A stretch of DNA of 64,000 nucleotides from Malurus cyaneus samueli. Lineage: Eukaryota > Chordata > Aves > Passeriformes > Maluridae. Positions 47,250 to 58,900 of the stretch are shown piece by piece; within the stretch, counting starts at the first letter, position 1, and the number at the start of each line of letters is the position of its first letter. Below the pieces are notes generated by a model that was not told the origin of the DNA, searched no databases, and saw only the letters and a program-made list of their open reading frames with translations. A program made the translations under genes and the position numbers. The stretch is taken from positions 3,746,619 to 3,810,618 of the forward strand of contig CM019230.1 in the NCBI GenBank assembly GCA_009741485.1, given 5' to 3'.

Positions 47250-47830
47250 CCCCAGAGATGCTTTCCCCCCTCGCTTCTCGATCCCCACCGGAGCGGAGCG
47301 GCCTCAAGGATCCCCCTTCCATCACGGATCCCCCTCTCCTCACGCCGCCCACGCGTTCGCCCGGTAGGGGCAGAGCGGGAGCCCGCGCCGGAGCTGCGGC
47401 GTGGAAAAAACCCCGAAAACCCCCCAAAGCCCGCCGCAAACTTCCTCCTCACCCCGCAGAGACACCGGCCGGCTACCGCGTCCTCCTCCTGCCGCTGCCG
47501 GGTTTCCCGTACCTGGCCCGGCGCCGGGAGGTCGCTGCCGTCCCCGCCCCGCCCCCGCACCGGGGGCGGGCGGAGCTCGGGGGGCGGCGGCGGCGCGGCC
47601 CGCGGGGCGGCAACACTCGGACATCCCCGCCCCGCCGTTGCCAGGCGACCCGGAGGGGCCGGAGCCGCGTGTTTGGTACCCGGGGACCCGCGGGGTGCGG
47701 GCCGTGGGCGGACAGCGACAGCACGGTCCCCGTCGCACGGGCTGTGTGCGGTTGGGCGCTGTGCTCCGGTGGGTGCGAGTGACGCGCGCCCGAACCCGCA
47801 CGCTCGTGGGTTTAGTCGTAGTCACTCGGT
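47250..47830. promoter_or_regulatory. Intronic CpG island, candidate internal promoter
   Basis: A GC-rich, CpG-dense block about 11 kb upstream of E1 in AT-leaning DNA. GC-box motifs (GGGGCGGG and its complement) cluster around 47540-47640. In the minus-strand direction it lies upstream of the RAB11FIP4 exons found here, so it could be the promoter of a short RAB11FIP4 transcript. It could equally fire rightward to an unknown transcript, since CpG islands are often bidirectional. Open frames through it in four or more phases are composition-driven and show no domain. Confidence 0.65.
47513..47624 (-). other. Candidate alternative first exon of RAB11FIP4
   Basis: The minus strand has a good 5' splice site, GGGCCAG|GTACGGG, at 47513/47512 inside the CpG island. 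An ATG at 47624-47622 opens a frame that reaches this donor in phase 1, which does not fit E1 (phase 0). The frame that does fit E1 is open from about 47821 to the donor but contains no ATG, only a GTG at 47560. If this exon is used it is therefore probably 5' UTR, with translation starting at an internal Met of E1 (residue 28). Highly tentative. Confidence 0.22.
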
Positions 47831-47973
47831 TTCGCTCCAAAACAATGAGGTGTTGCTCAAAATTATCTGCAGTTAAAATGATCTGAAATTGCTGATGAGA
47901 GGGCAAGATGCCTGGGGTTCCTGGGGTTCCTGAAATGTGGCTTAAGACCCAATTAAAACCTGATTAATTCTCT

Positions 47974-48072
47974 GTATATATAATGTTACATTATATACAT
48001 TATTTCTATATACTATTAAATTATATTTAATTATATGTTATTATTTATATATTTATACAATTAATATTTTCT
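47974..48072. repeat. AT-rich low-complexity tract
   Basis: About 100 bp almost entirely A and T with TATATA, TTATATAC and AATTATAT phrases, directly right of the CpG island. Confidence 0.85.
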
Positions 48073-48089
48073 AATTCTGTATGTACATG

Positions 48090-48200
48090 GCATAGGTTGC
48101 CCAGGGAAGCTGTGGATGCCCCATCCCTGGAAATGTTCAAGGCCAGGGTGGACAGGGCCTCCCCACCCCAGGGTTATGGACAACCTTCCTGCAGGTGCAG
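48090..48200 (+). mobile_element. CR1 LINE fragment, sense
   Basis: The plus strand contains AGGTTGCCCAGGGAAGCTGT, GGATGCCCCATCCCTGGAA and TGTTCAAGGCCAGG, the characteristic CR1 3' region in sense orientation. It is cut off before the usual CR1 terminus, so it is a short degraded remnant. Confidence 0.9.
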
Positions 48201-51200
48201 AGTGTGCAGGAACACATCTGAAATGGAACAGATGATTTTCTACACACTGATTTTGGGTTTCTGATGCCTCATAAGTGAAGAGGTTGAAGCAGCAGGCACA
48301 GTCCCCGAGGGCTGTCAGTGGGGACATCAGGGTTCGCTGTTGACAGCTTCATCTGTTGGTGTCCCCTCATTCCTACCAGAGAGTGCACATTAAACACATG
48401 TAGGGACTCCCTGGGATGGTGATGTCAGGCTAAAGCACCCTCAGCGTGCTCAAAGCAGAACAGATACTGTTAGGAAGTGATGTCTGTTTTGTCCTTGATT
48501 TTAATCCCTTTAGTTACAAGATAATGAGAAGCAAAACAAAAAGGCTGAGAACAGTCACACTGACTTTGTTATTTTGCATTCGCTTCACTTCTTAGAAGTT
48601 GTGTAACTTCCTTTTTCGCAACACCTCATAGGAGCTGTGTTTACTCTGCTGTCTGTGCTAATAAAGAAAAATAGAAATAAAATCTCTTTCTGTGGCTTTG
48701 CAGTAGAGGATTCAAATGCAGAAGGGGGTATACAAAAAAACACTTTTTGTGAAATTCCTGTCTGGAAGCCAAACCCTGCCCTTACTGACTGTCACAGTTG
48801 TCACTGCTGTGTCACACATAGAAGGAAACACCATCCTGCAGGATTCAGACAGCAGAAAAACACCTCCCTCCCAACCGTAATGGCACTGAAAGACTTGGAA
48901 AAGGAAACAATCACCACTCCTTACCCTGCCATGAAATCTGGCCATATTCCAAAGCCTGTTTTTAAAGTTACCTCCAGATATTTCAAAGATGGGAAAGATA
49001 TTTTGGGGTGTACTTTTGTAACAGTGCTCATACAGAGAGTTGCAGAGATGCTGTAAATGTAAATCACTGAAAGATCATTTAAGTACTTTATACTTCTAAA
49101 ATATTTTGGACTTTGTTGTGCCCAAAGACAGGGTGCTTTCCAGAGAGGCTCAAAAGTTACTTGAAGAAAGGGATAAGGAAATTCTCAGAAAACAGAGCAA
49201 AGCTGGCAGACACAAACCCATCTAGCGGCATAACATCTCATGTCCCAGGTGTTGCCTGAGCCTGCCCTCATTTTCATCACTGCCAGCAACTTTAAGTATA
49301 AAATACTGCTGCTCAAAAACCAAAAGAAGAGAAAGAAATTAACTAGCCCCAATTCTTATATATATGCAATGCTTAAAGCAATTCACTGAACTTGACCCTT
49401 TCAGCAGTTCATTGAAGGAAAATGAAAAGAATTCTGTCTCTGCTGAGCACAGAAGTTTTACAAAGGCAGGGGATGCCTTAGGTTCAGTGTAACAGCAACA
49501 GATGAAAGCCAAGTGCCGCTTCAGCCAGCACAGAGTGCCATCCCCACGAGTCCAGGGAGGTCACTGGGACTCAGCAGGGCATGGCTGGGGGCAGGTCCTG
49601 GCACACAGGGGACCCAGCAGACCTTGGGGTCCCTGCAGTGGCAGTGGGGCTCCAGACCCTTCCTGTTCCAGAGCTCTCCCAGGAAGCTGATAATGAACAG
49701 TACAAAAGGAATCAAAACCACCTCCCAGACATCCTCCTATTCGTTAATCCCAACGAACAGGAAAGCAATCTCTACAAGACAGATTTAGGGACAGAAAGCT
49801 GCACTGCTTATTAAATAGGACACTTCTAAAAACTGCTTTTCCTTTCAGTGTTCAAGAGAGACAGTTGTATGTCAGGGGCTCACTGCAGAACAAACAACAA
49901 TCATGCATGAAATAATTACCTGCACAGTACATTTCGTAGTGGTTTCCTGAAAGATGCAAGTCAGAAGTGTTTGCATTGTTACACAGATCAGGCACTACTA
50001 CAGACATTGTGAAACCTGACAATTACAGAACCATTACCCGACACAGATCTACTTTCAACAGTTTGTTGATGACCAAAATGAAAAATAAGCATTAAACAGA
50101 TAAAGCAGCAATACGTAAACTCAGTATTATAACAGAGATGTTAAGAACATAAGCACAACTGTGTGGCAACCTGCTGAATGCTCAGTTTGCTACCCAGGGC
50201 TTTGACATTTACTGCACAGTAATAATTCAGAAGGCACAAATCTCTCTTTGATAGAAGCGTTTCTCATGAAGGTCCTAGAAAATATAAGTAGTTTGACAAT
50301 CACTCTTCATTAAGGAGTGACTGTATAAAATCTTTATTAAGTAATAACCCTAGCTATAATACAGGTCCATTTCTCACTTCATTAAAGCTAAGCCTGATTA
50401 AATGGAGATTGTTATAAGCTGCCTTTGATCTCCATTGAGACAAAAATCTTATTTTTACATATTTAATGGTAAAGTGATAATTTTCTGTTTAACATGACTT
50501 ATGATTTGCTTCCTACAATGGGAAAAGCAGAGCATACTGTCATGGCTGAGGAAGGGCAGGTGACCATCACTGGCTTCTCTTGGAGGAATCAGGACTGATT
50601 TTGGGAAGTGACACAGGCCTTTAAGTGCTTGATGCCTTAAGAGCAACAAGGGTGCAGAGGAAGGGTGTCTGGGACCCAGCTTCCGCTGGGTGCAGCTGCA
50701 GCTCAACTGAGTCAGCACCACGGAAGGAGAGCTTGCGTGATACATTTTTCCCATCTGAGACTGGAGTCTATTCTCCTGCCGTGATTTCAGGCAGCTGAGG
50801 AATTTGTGCAGGTTAGTGACTGCTCAGATGGCCACAGACACTGGAAATATGCTCCAGGCTCTGTGTGTGGTTTGCATGAGCAGGCTCTGCACACTGAGAC
50901 CCTCCTGAGCACGGTATTTGTGACTCCATCAGCAGCAGATTTGATTATGCTTTTCACAGGGAAGCCCGACAATGCCGGATACACCCATCCAGTGCCCGTA
51001 AGAGCAGGACCCTGAAACAAGCAGGGTTTTCACACTCAGTTTCCACCTTAATTAATCTTGTTTTTCCTAAATCCCTACTCCTACTCAGTGGTATTTGCTA
51101 AGTACCTGTGCTCACGAGTCCTGTCCAGGGTTTGAGGATGGTGACAAATAACTGGCAATGGAGAGCAAACATTTATCACCAGAAAAGAGATGGCTACATT

Positions 51201-51221
51201 GGCAAAAGGATGGAAGAAGAC

Positions 51222-51276
51222 ATCTTTAACATCCCTTCCAACCCAAACCATTCTGATTCCACAATTCTGTGATTTC
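51222..51276 (+). mobile_element. CR1 LINE 3' terminus remnant, sense
   Basis: The plus strand reads ATCCCTTCCAACCCAAACCA, then TTCTGATTCCACAATTCTGT and GATT. This is the CR1 3' end with its ATTCTGTG-type terminal repeat. Only about 55 bp remain. Confidence 0.85.
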
Positions 51277-54200
51277 CAAAGTGCCTGCTGAAACCAGGGA
51301 CTCCTGGCCAGGAAACACCCGGGCAGGGCACGTTGCTGAAAGGGTTTATGGCAGGGAAACCTGCTGATCTGGTACAAAGCACTGAGAGTTCTCTGGAGCA
51401 GTTCTGAACAAAGGCTGGCACCTCCTCTGATGTTCCAGAGGCAGAACCCTTCCTCTGCATCTCACCGAGGCATCGCTCACAGGCGAGTCACCCTAATGAC
51501 AAGAAACTGGAGATGAAATGTGAAGAACAGAGACTAATTAATAATGAAGATAATGAGATCATCCGAACATATATACACCAAACCTGCATCTTAATTATCT
51601 CATGAAAAGTGGCAACTCCAATCATGCTTCAAGAGCCTTTAATCATGCTCTCTCTGATGAATATTGGTGGCTATTTTACAGAGACTTATGTAAAAATACC
51701 TTTTGTGTGGGGTTTTCCCCTACAATAAGAGCTGGCCAAGTTACTACTGCGTGTAACTGCTCTGCACCAAAATGAGATATCAGAGTCTTGTAATTACAGC
51801 TGGTCTGATCTTCATCTCATCTACTCTCATGTTATTTTGGAGTGCTTCCTTTGAAGGAAATGCAGTAAGGCTGGTGTGAGTTACTGCAGTATTATTATGA
51901 ATCCCTTTTATTATGACAGAACAAACCAAGAACGATCCCTAATTAAGGCAGTTTCTGCCAAAACACAGGGAGCGTACAGTCCCTGCCCCAAAGACCTTGC
52001 AATCAGAACACTTTGAGGCAGGGAAAAGAGGACAGAATGAATCTGCTCTCAACTACAACTTGTTCCCATGATTTGTGTTAAGGGGAAGTCAGGAGGAAAC
52101 TGAGATAGGATGAACACAGCACAAGTGTGGAGCTGGTGAGCTGAAGACTGCAGAGGGGGCAGAAACAGGCTGCATTTACAGCTGGCAGAGCCTTTCCAGA
52201 ACTTTCTGCAGTTTCTTCCCTGTCTTCCCCATCCCTTCGTCCCTGAACAGGGTGAGGAGGTCAGCTCCAAACCACAGCTGCAGGGGAACACTGCTCTGGG
52301 TGCAGCAAGCACAGCTCAACCCCTGCTCCCACTCCCAAAAAGCAAGAGCCCAAGTGCCTGCAGAGAGGCTCATTTTAGTAACAAAGGGAGCAGCAGTTTA
52401 GACCCGACACCACAGGGGTCTGCTCTGCCCGTGACCTTTAGAGCAGAGCGCTTGCTGGTGTCCTATCCTGAGGAGCAGGGCAGGCAGCCAGGCACATCAA
52501 ACAGCTCCAGTCAAGCACAGGGCTCGCAGGAGAAGGTCTCTGTACAAGATGAGAGCACCGAAGGCAGGACAGGGCTGGCTGAGGGCCCATTAGCATCCAT
52601 TCCTTGGGCCTGGGATGAACTTGGACCCGACTCTGTGACATGCAATTACAGCATGAAGACATTTCAGGGGACTCACCCACTGCTCTCTCCAGGAAAAGCC
52701 ACTTGAACCTCTCTGCCATCAGTAGGCTACACTTTGGTTGCTTAATGAGGCGTTTGGGGGCATTTTCTGTGTTCCTCTACAAAACCCGTCATGAGCTCAA
52801 GAGCTGTGAGTGCAAATGCCAGATAATGGAACAGGACACACAACCCCCTCTGAAGAGCAGTTTATTTTGTTTTATTTTGTTCATCCCTGAAACTGTACCA
52901 TTGGGTTTTTCATGTCAAGCTCTGAAGGAATCTCATAATCATTGCTATGAATCCATGATTAAAGCACCTTTGTCAAAAGCATTACAAAAATACACCAGGC
53001 ACAAAATCTGTTCTATTTAACCTTTGTCAAAATGCCAAGTAATAAAAAAAGGAAACAGAACAGGCTACATGAGAAAAATAAGTAGCCTCTCCTTCGGGAA
53101 TGGGCTGGGAGGACTCTGCAGGCCGAGGGCATGGACATATTCACTTTGCTGACAAGAGCATGGGAGATGGCAAGGAAAGTGTGAGCATCCCTCAGCGACC
53201 TCAGAGCTCAAACCAAAGTGGAGCCAAGTAGCTCCATATTGCACCACAAAGATGGAATCACATTTACTCAGCTGTCTCCTCTGTAGCTGCAGGGATAGCA
53301 GGCTTCACTGCCTTTTTTATCCAAGCAAGCAACTGGCCAGGTCTCAGGTGAGCCAGGAGCTGTGGATGGAGCAGGGGGTTCTGACAGCCCCTCTGACACG
53401 TGAATCTGCTGGATTATGCTTTGCATGGTCTGCAGAAGACAACCACATTTTTTGGTAGTTCCAGCTCTGAGCATGTTTTTATGACACGTTTGGAAGCTTT
53501 TAGTCCCTACTCTGTGTAACACAACTTGTCAGGAAAAGAGTAAAGGGAAAGAAAAAGAATCAGTTGGCCAGGATGAGAATAATTCATGCTCACCAGTGGC
53601 TAATGGCACTCTCATGGCACACACTAACAGCAAGGCTGCAGAACAGAACATCCAAAAGCCAGGAAAAAACTGCACCGAGCTCACAGGTGCAACTTCACTT
53701 TGGTCCCATTGCTCATTTGCATTAACACATCTCTGTAATCACACAATTACACCCCACTTCCCACTGGTCTGGATGTGCTCAGGACTCTGGCTGGTTGGTC
53801 CTCGGCTTATCAGCAACTATTCAATATCTGCTTCAGTCTCTTGATCAAAGTGCAGCTTCATGTCTTATTTATGGCTACTACTAACAGCCTGCTCTGCAGA
53901 CAGAACTATTTATTTCCCCCCAAGCTTTTCTGTGGTGTTCATCACTCTGACATCTGAGTGCTCTGCAACGATTAATTTATCTTCATAAAGTCTCTTCAAA
54001 ATGAGAGAAGATGGTATTCCCATTTTACAGATCAGGAGCTGCTGCACAGACAGATTGAGGTCAAACATTTCCACTCATGATAGGTCCTTGTATGAAATGT
54101 CTCAGATCGAATTTTTTTTAGATACCTTCAAATATAACACCAAAAAAATAAAAACAAACCAACTTCAGGTTTGTGTGTTCAAATAAAACTCTGACTGGCT

Positions 54201-55789
54201 TCTTAGAAAGTCAGGTACAAGAACAGGAGAGGATTAGAGACTGTGAATGCTGGTGACCAGAAAAAAGGATGAAAGATTTCTGACCACCAATCTCAGGAGC
54301 ACTGAAAACCAGTACAGATAACCCATGTGAATGCAGAACACATTATGAGCTTTAGATGAAGTAGCAAAGTACACCTTAAAAAACTAAACATATAGGGGTA
54401 TCTTCAGCAGTTTTAGAACATAGGACCAGATCCTGAGAGCACAGTTTAAAGTGGAAGAATTGCAGGTTCTCTCCAGTGTCTGGCCCACTGAGCATGAAAA
54501 AACAGAAAGCTTTGTACTGTAGAAGACCACCCTGGGAAGGAAATCTTTTGTTTTATCACTGTGTTAAAAGCATCTGTGGATCAAATGTGCCAGTATCACT
54601 TTACAGCATGAAAACGCCGCCCAGGGGACTCTCAAGACTCATCTTTTCAAACACTGATACCTCTTTGTCAGTTTTAATAAAAGACAGCTACAAAAACAAA
54701 GTGGGCCATGTGGTCTCAATGAAGCAGAGACCGTGGCAATCAGTAACAGAAACAATCTGCACTTACTCGCTGGGAGAATTTGCTTCTAGCAGCAACATCT
54801 CTATAACAAGACATCACTTAAGACCTCCCTTCAATTTTCCTTGGGACAATGAGCCCACTGTGCCCAAAGCACATTTGTGCTTATGGACATTTGCAAATCC
54901 AGGACAGTGTTTAGACTGACAACTTGACCATGCACCATATGATGATGGGTCACAGCTTGCAGGATGTTTGATCCTTTCTCTTCTGTCCCCAAATAGACAG
55001 TTTTCTATCTCAAAAGAAAACTCTGTCAAAATGTTGATTTTTAATACAACATAGACATTATTTTCTGCTTCACCTCATGATCTCTTTGACAGAGGGCTCA
55101 AAAGTGCCCTTCTGGCTCACAGGTCTGCCCAGTACAAGCTTCTGTCTCCAGCCCCAGTTTTTAGCAGCTGAATGAGGTTAGGAAAGACAACAAAACTTGG
55201 GGAGAAGAGGGACATGGAAGTTAAAAGAAAGCAATTTTCATTTGTTATCCCTGAAAGACATCAAACTGTGCTGCAGGAAATGCTTTTTAGTTGAGAACCC
55301 TGATACATCTCAGGCTCCAGACTGTGTAGGATTTAGATAATTTAAATTACACTGCAGATCAAAGTTTTATTTGTTTAAAAAAATTGCAGCTGAGAGCATT
55401 AACCTTTTCTGTCTTATCAATCCAATGCCATCTTCATTCAGCACATAGCTAGTAATGAGACTCCTGAAACAGAGCTGATCATCTAGCCCAGTGCCAGCAA
55501 TGCCAGGAACGGCTGTCAGCAGGGAAAACACACCCCTGGGCACAAGGTGGCCTTGGCTCATCCCTGGCATTGCCAGCTGCAATCTCTCCATGCAGGCTAA
55601 GCAGGGAGTTGTTTGTCAGAGGGATGAGAAGGTTGCAAAGGGCAGGAACTGAACTGTTTGCCCTGTTTGGCCATTTTCACCAGGTCAAGGTGTGGCTCTG
55701 CTGTCTCACTGTGATCTGTAACCTCGGGCAGTGCCAGCACTGAGCCCTGCAGGGCCCTCCCTGCCTGCTGAAATTCATCTTCCCATGGT

Positions 55790-55940
55790 GGCAGCACAGT
55801 GTGACAGACAGACCCCAGTATCCCTGCACAGTGACACAGACCTGCACAGTGTGACAGACTCCAGCATCCCTGCACAGTGACACAGACCTGCACAGTGTGA
55901 CAGACCCAGCATCCCTGCACAGAGTGACAGATTCCAGTGT
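55790..55940. repeat. 46-bp imperfect tandem repeat, about 3 copies
   Basis: The phrase CCCTGCACAGTGACACAGAC followed by CTGCACAGTGTGACAGAC and CCAGCAT recurs with a 46-bp period, with one unit shortened. Each unit itself contains two related CTGCACAGTG halves. Cys/Val/His-rich frames on the minus strand are repeat translations, not a gene. Confidence 0.9.
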
Positions 55941-58900
55941 CCCAGTCCCTGCAGTCCCGGGGTCTCCATGGATACAAGAGAGCCATGAACTGGTCTGGCT
56001 TCTGTGGCTCTGCAGTGCAGTGATGTTGTGGCACTCAGCTGCTGCGTCTCTTTTCTTTCACTTTTGGCTCTTTGCTTCACCAAATGAGGAACCAGATGTT
56101 TGCAGTTCAATCTGACAGAGAGGCACTGCCACAGTTGTGAGCAGAGAGCTGGATTGTCAGGCTAGGCGTGTTTCAGTCCGTAATATTCATAAAATCATTT
56201 CAGTTTTCCAGTCTAAGTTGCAGCTGCTGCAAATTTGTACATGCCTGGTTCAGGATTTTTTGGGGGTTTAGGATCTTGGGTCATGCAGAATGTCAGGAAT
56301 GGGCTCAATCATCAGTTCTACCCAGAAACAGAATTCTCATTCTTGGATATAGCTAAAAAATAGCAACCACTAAAATATTAACATACAGATGGAAACCCCT
56401 GCTACTTCCTATAAGTAATGCCTAAAATTATTTCAGAGATTATTCATGGTTGGATATTGCAGAGGGAAGTCCAGTCTCAGTAAGAAACATACAGATTTTA
56501 AATGAAAAGTTACACATGGACAGTCTTATCATCTGAAACATGAATTCTAGCCTCAATGACTCAATACAGACATCAAAATCATCCAATTTCCAGGTTGGAC
56601 CTTCCCTAGCACATTCCTTTACATCTGTGATTTGTAGCTTCTACTCATCACCCATCTCCATTCATATTGAAATCTAGCAAGCCAGGTCCTTCTCTCAGCT
56701 CTGTACTGCAGCAGCAAGAGACAGCAAGTCAATTTTCTGTGGCATCAGAGAATGACAACTCAATGCTTTTCATGACATTTAATTCTGGTGGATTTTAATC
56801 TTGTCCCTGAGAGACAGGAGCTGCTGTAGCCACTGCCAGTTTGAAGCTTTTTCTTTGCAATTCAGATACATAACAAGAAGTTCAGTGGGGAGAGAGAAAG
56901 CAAACAAGATTTTTGCATGGTGAAAGTGGTGCTTTGGAAAAAAATTTCCACACCTCCAGTAAGACAAAAACAGAGAATAAAAGGGATAAATTTTTTATCA
57001 AGCATTGCAACCAGAATTACACTCTTTTCCTTTACATCACCCTTGCCCAGCTATCAGATCCCTCAGTATTTTGTTCTAGTCTAAGCCAAGACCCAGATTT
57101 AGGCTCCCAGGGGCACAGCACTGTACTGAGATAAGCCAGCTGCATGAAAACCTGGATTTAAACCATCAGAGTTCAGTGAGCACTGAGAGAGTGAGCAGCA
57201 GAGGGGATTTACCTAGAAATGGAGCATCCGTGAACCACCAGTTGTTCATAGGGACTGATGGACTTGCTTTGCTCCCCAGGTATTTGCCCTTCAAAGGTAC
57301 ATCTAGTTTAGAAAACTCTGTCTAGATACTACATCAAACAGCTCTAGAGGGGCTGTGACAACCAACCCCTAATGCAGAGGAGAAAGCAACAGGAATTTTT
57401 CTTGAACAGTCATTTTGTGTTCTGCCCTTTGCTCTGGCCCAGCCACCTAGAGACAGAGCCTCTCAGGGCACAAAACCCCCAAGATCCCAGACCATAAGAC
57501 ATAAAAACATTTCTGTGCACTGATTGCCTCCTCACAATGACCTCATTATCACAGCTGTCAGTCAGCAGGACAAACCAGTCACCAGCATGGGAGCCACTGA
57601 TAAGGGATGCTCTCCCTCCAATGCATTTGTTGCCTGGAACAATGCAAGGATGGCAGTTTTAGCACCCAACAGACTCCTCCAAGGCCCAGTGGCACGAGGT
57701 GCCCTGTCCCTCCACTGCAAGGGACTGCAGGGGTCACATGAAGAGGTTCCCTTTGGCTCTGTCACACCATGGGGCTGCACAGTTCAGCCCCTTCGATTCC
57801 ACACTCAGCCAGCACTCACGTGGAGATAATTGTTTATATCTTTTAGATTTATGTCCCACAATGGTGATGTCCTGTGATCAGGTTGGAAAATATAAGGGCA
57901 TTTTTTCTTAGAGATTTCTCAGCACATACATCTTGTGTCCATGTGTTATCCTGTCTGAAGTAGCTATCCAAAACCACCATTATTAATCATTCACCTGGTA
58001 CACGATCTCTGTTTTATTCAAGTCCTTGATGTACTGATAAGGGGTGGCTCCAGTCCTGACCATGCCCATATAGGGCTGGATCACTCGTATCCAGTTCTGA
58101 TCTCAATATTCCTCAGCCACAGCTCAATATAGTGGTGTTACAGTGAGAATTTGATCATGATTTACAAACCTGAGAAAGTAAATAATTTTAACAAGTTTCA
58201 GAAAAATACTGTCAATATTTTAGAGTCAGCAAAAAAAACTTTTCCAAGGCAGGAATTTTCAAAAACTTACCCTGAACATACAGTGCCTGAGCCAGACACT
58301 TTTAACAGATGGACTTGGAGAGCTTTTTTAATATAGACTATTAATAAGTGCAAATGTTCACAGTGATAAATGCAATGTATTTTTAGTCTGTACTGGGCCA
58401 TTAGCCTGGTCTTCATCAGCACTTTTTGTCAAACTTCCTGCTTGGACACAACCCACAGTACCTCACCTGTGAGCCTGAATATGCAGACACACAATCACAA
58501 ACTCTTTCTACCCTCACATTCCTGTTTCATGGTAAGGTTTGTAAACACTCACTGGTCTGACTGCCTGCCAGGTGTGTCTGTGCTCCCACCTCACCTTATT
58601 TCTCTCCCAGCACTCAAGAATGTTCTCATAACTAGGATTGCTCAGTGATTGTAGCTTAGTTAGCCTGGAATTACTCCAGTGTAAGTCAACTTGGCATCAG
58701 CCTTTGCTATTGAAATGAATGGATTAGCTCATGATACAGTTAAGTAGGAAGACCAGACTCTGAACTGTAAACATCACAAATGCAAATGTCTTTAATAAAA
58801 TCAATTCTTTTGCTGTTATTTCTCAGAGTATACACTGGCGGAGGAGGGAAGGGGTGGCTGTGAGCCATCTGTCCTCAGCTGCACAAGTTTAGGGTCCCAG

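Larger units (their letters stand above)
36601..47250 (-). other. Probable RAB11FIP4 intron, no exon recognised
   Basis: I looked for the family's EF-hand and linker exons (phrases such as LDPNDLGRINF or CEELLKD) on the minus strand and found none. Open frames on both strands are anonymous. The stretch contains short tandem repeats and A/T simple sequence, listed separately. I read it as the intron upstream of E1. If the CpG island at 47.5 kb starts a transcript, its first intron would be this interval. Confidence 0.55.

Noticed and set aside
47258..47906. Protein genes in the 47.5-kb CpG island on either strand.
   Set aside because: Composition-driven frames in several overlapping phases with no recognisable domain; the RAB11FIP4-compatible frame lacks an ATG.
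55597..56110. Cys/Val/Gln-rich repetitive open frames on the minus strand.
   Set aside because: They translate the 46-bp tandem repeat and have no conserved flanks.
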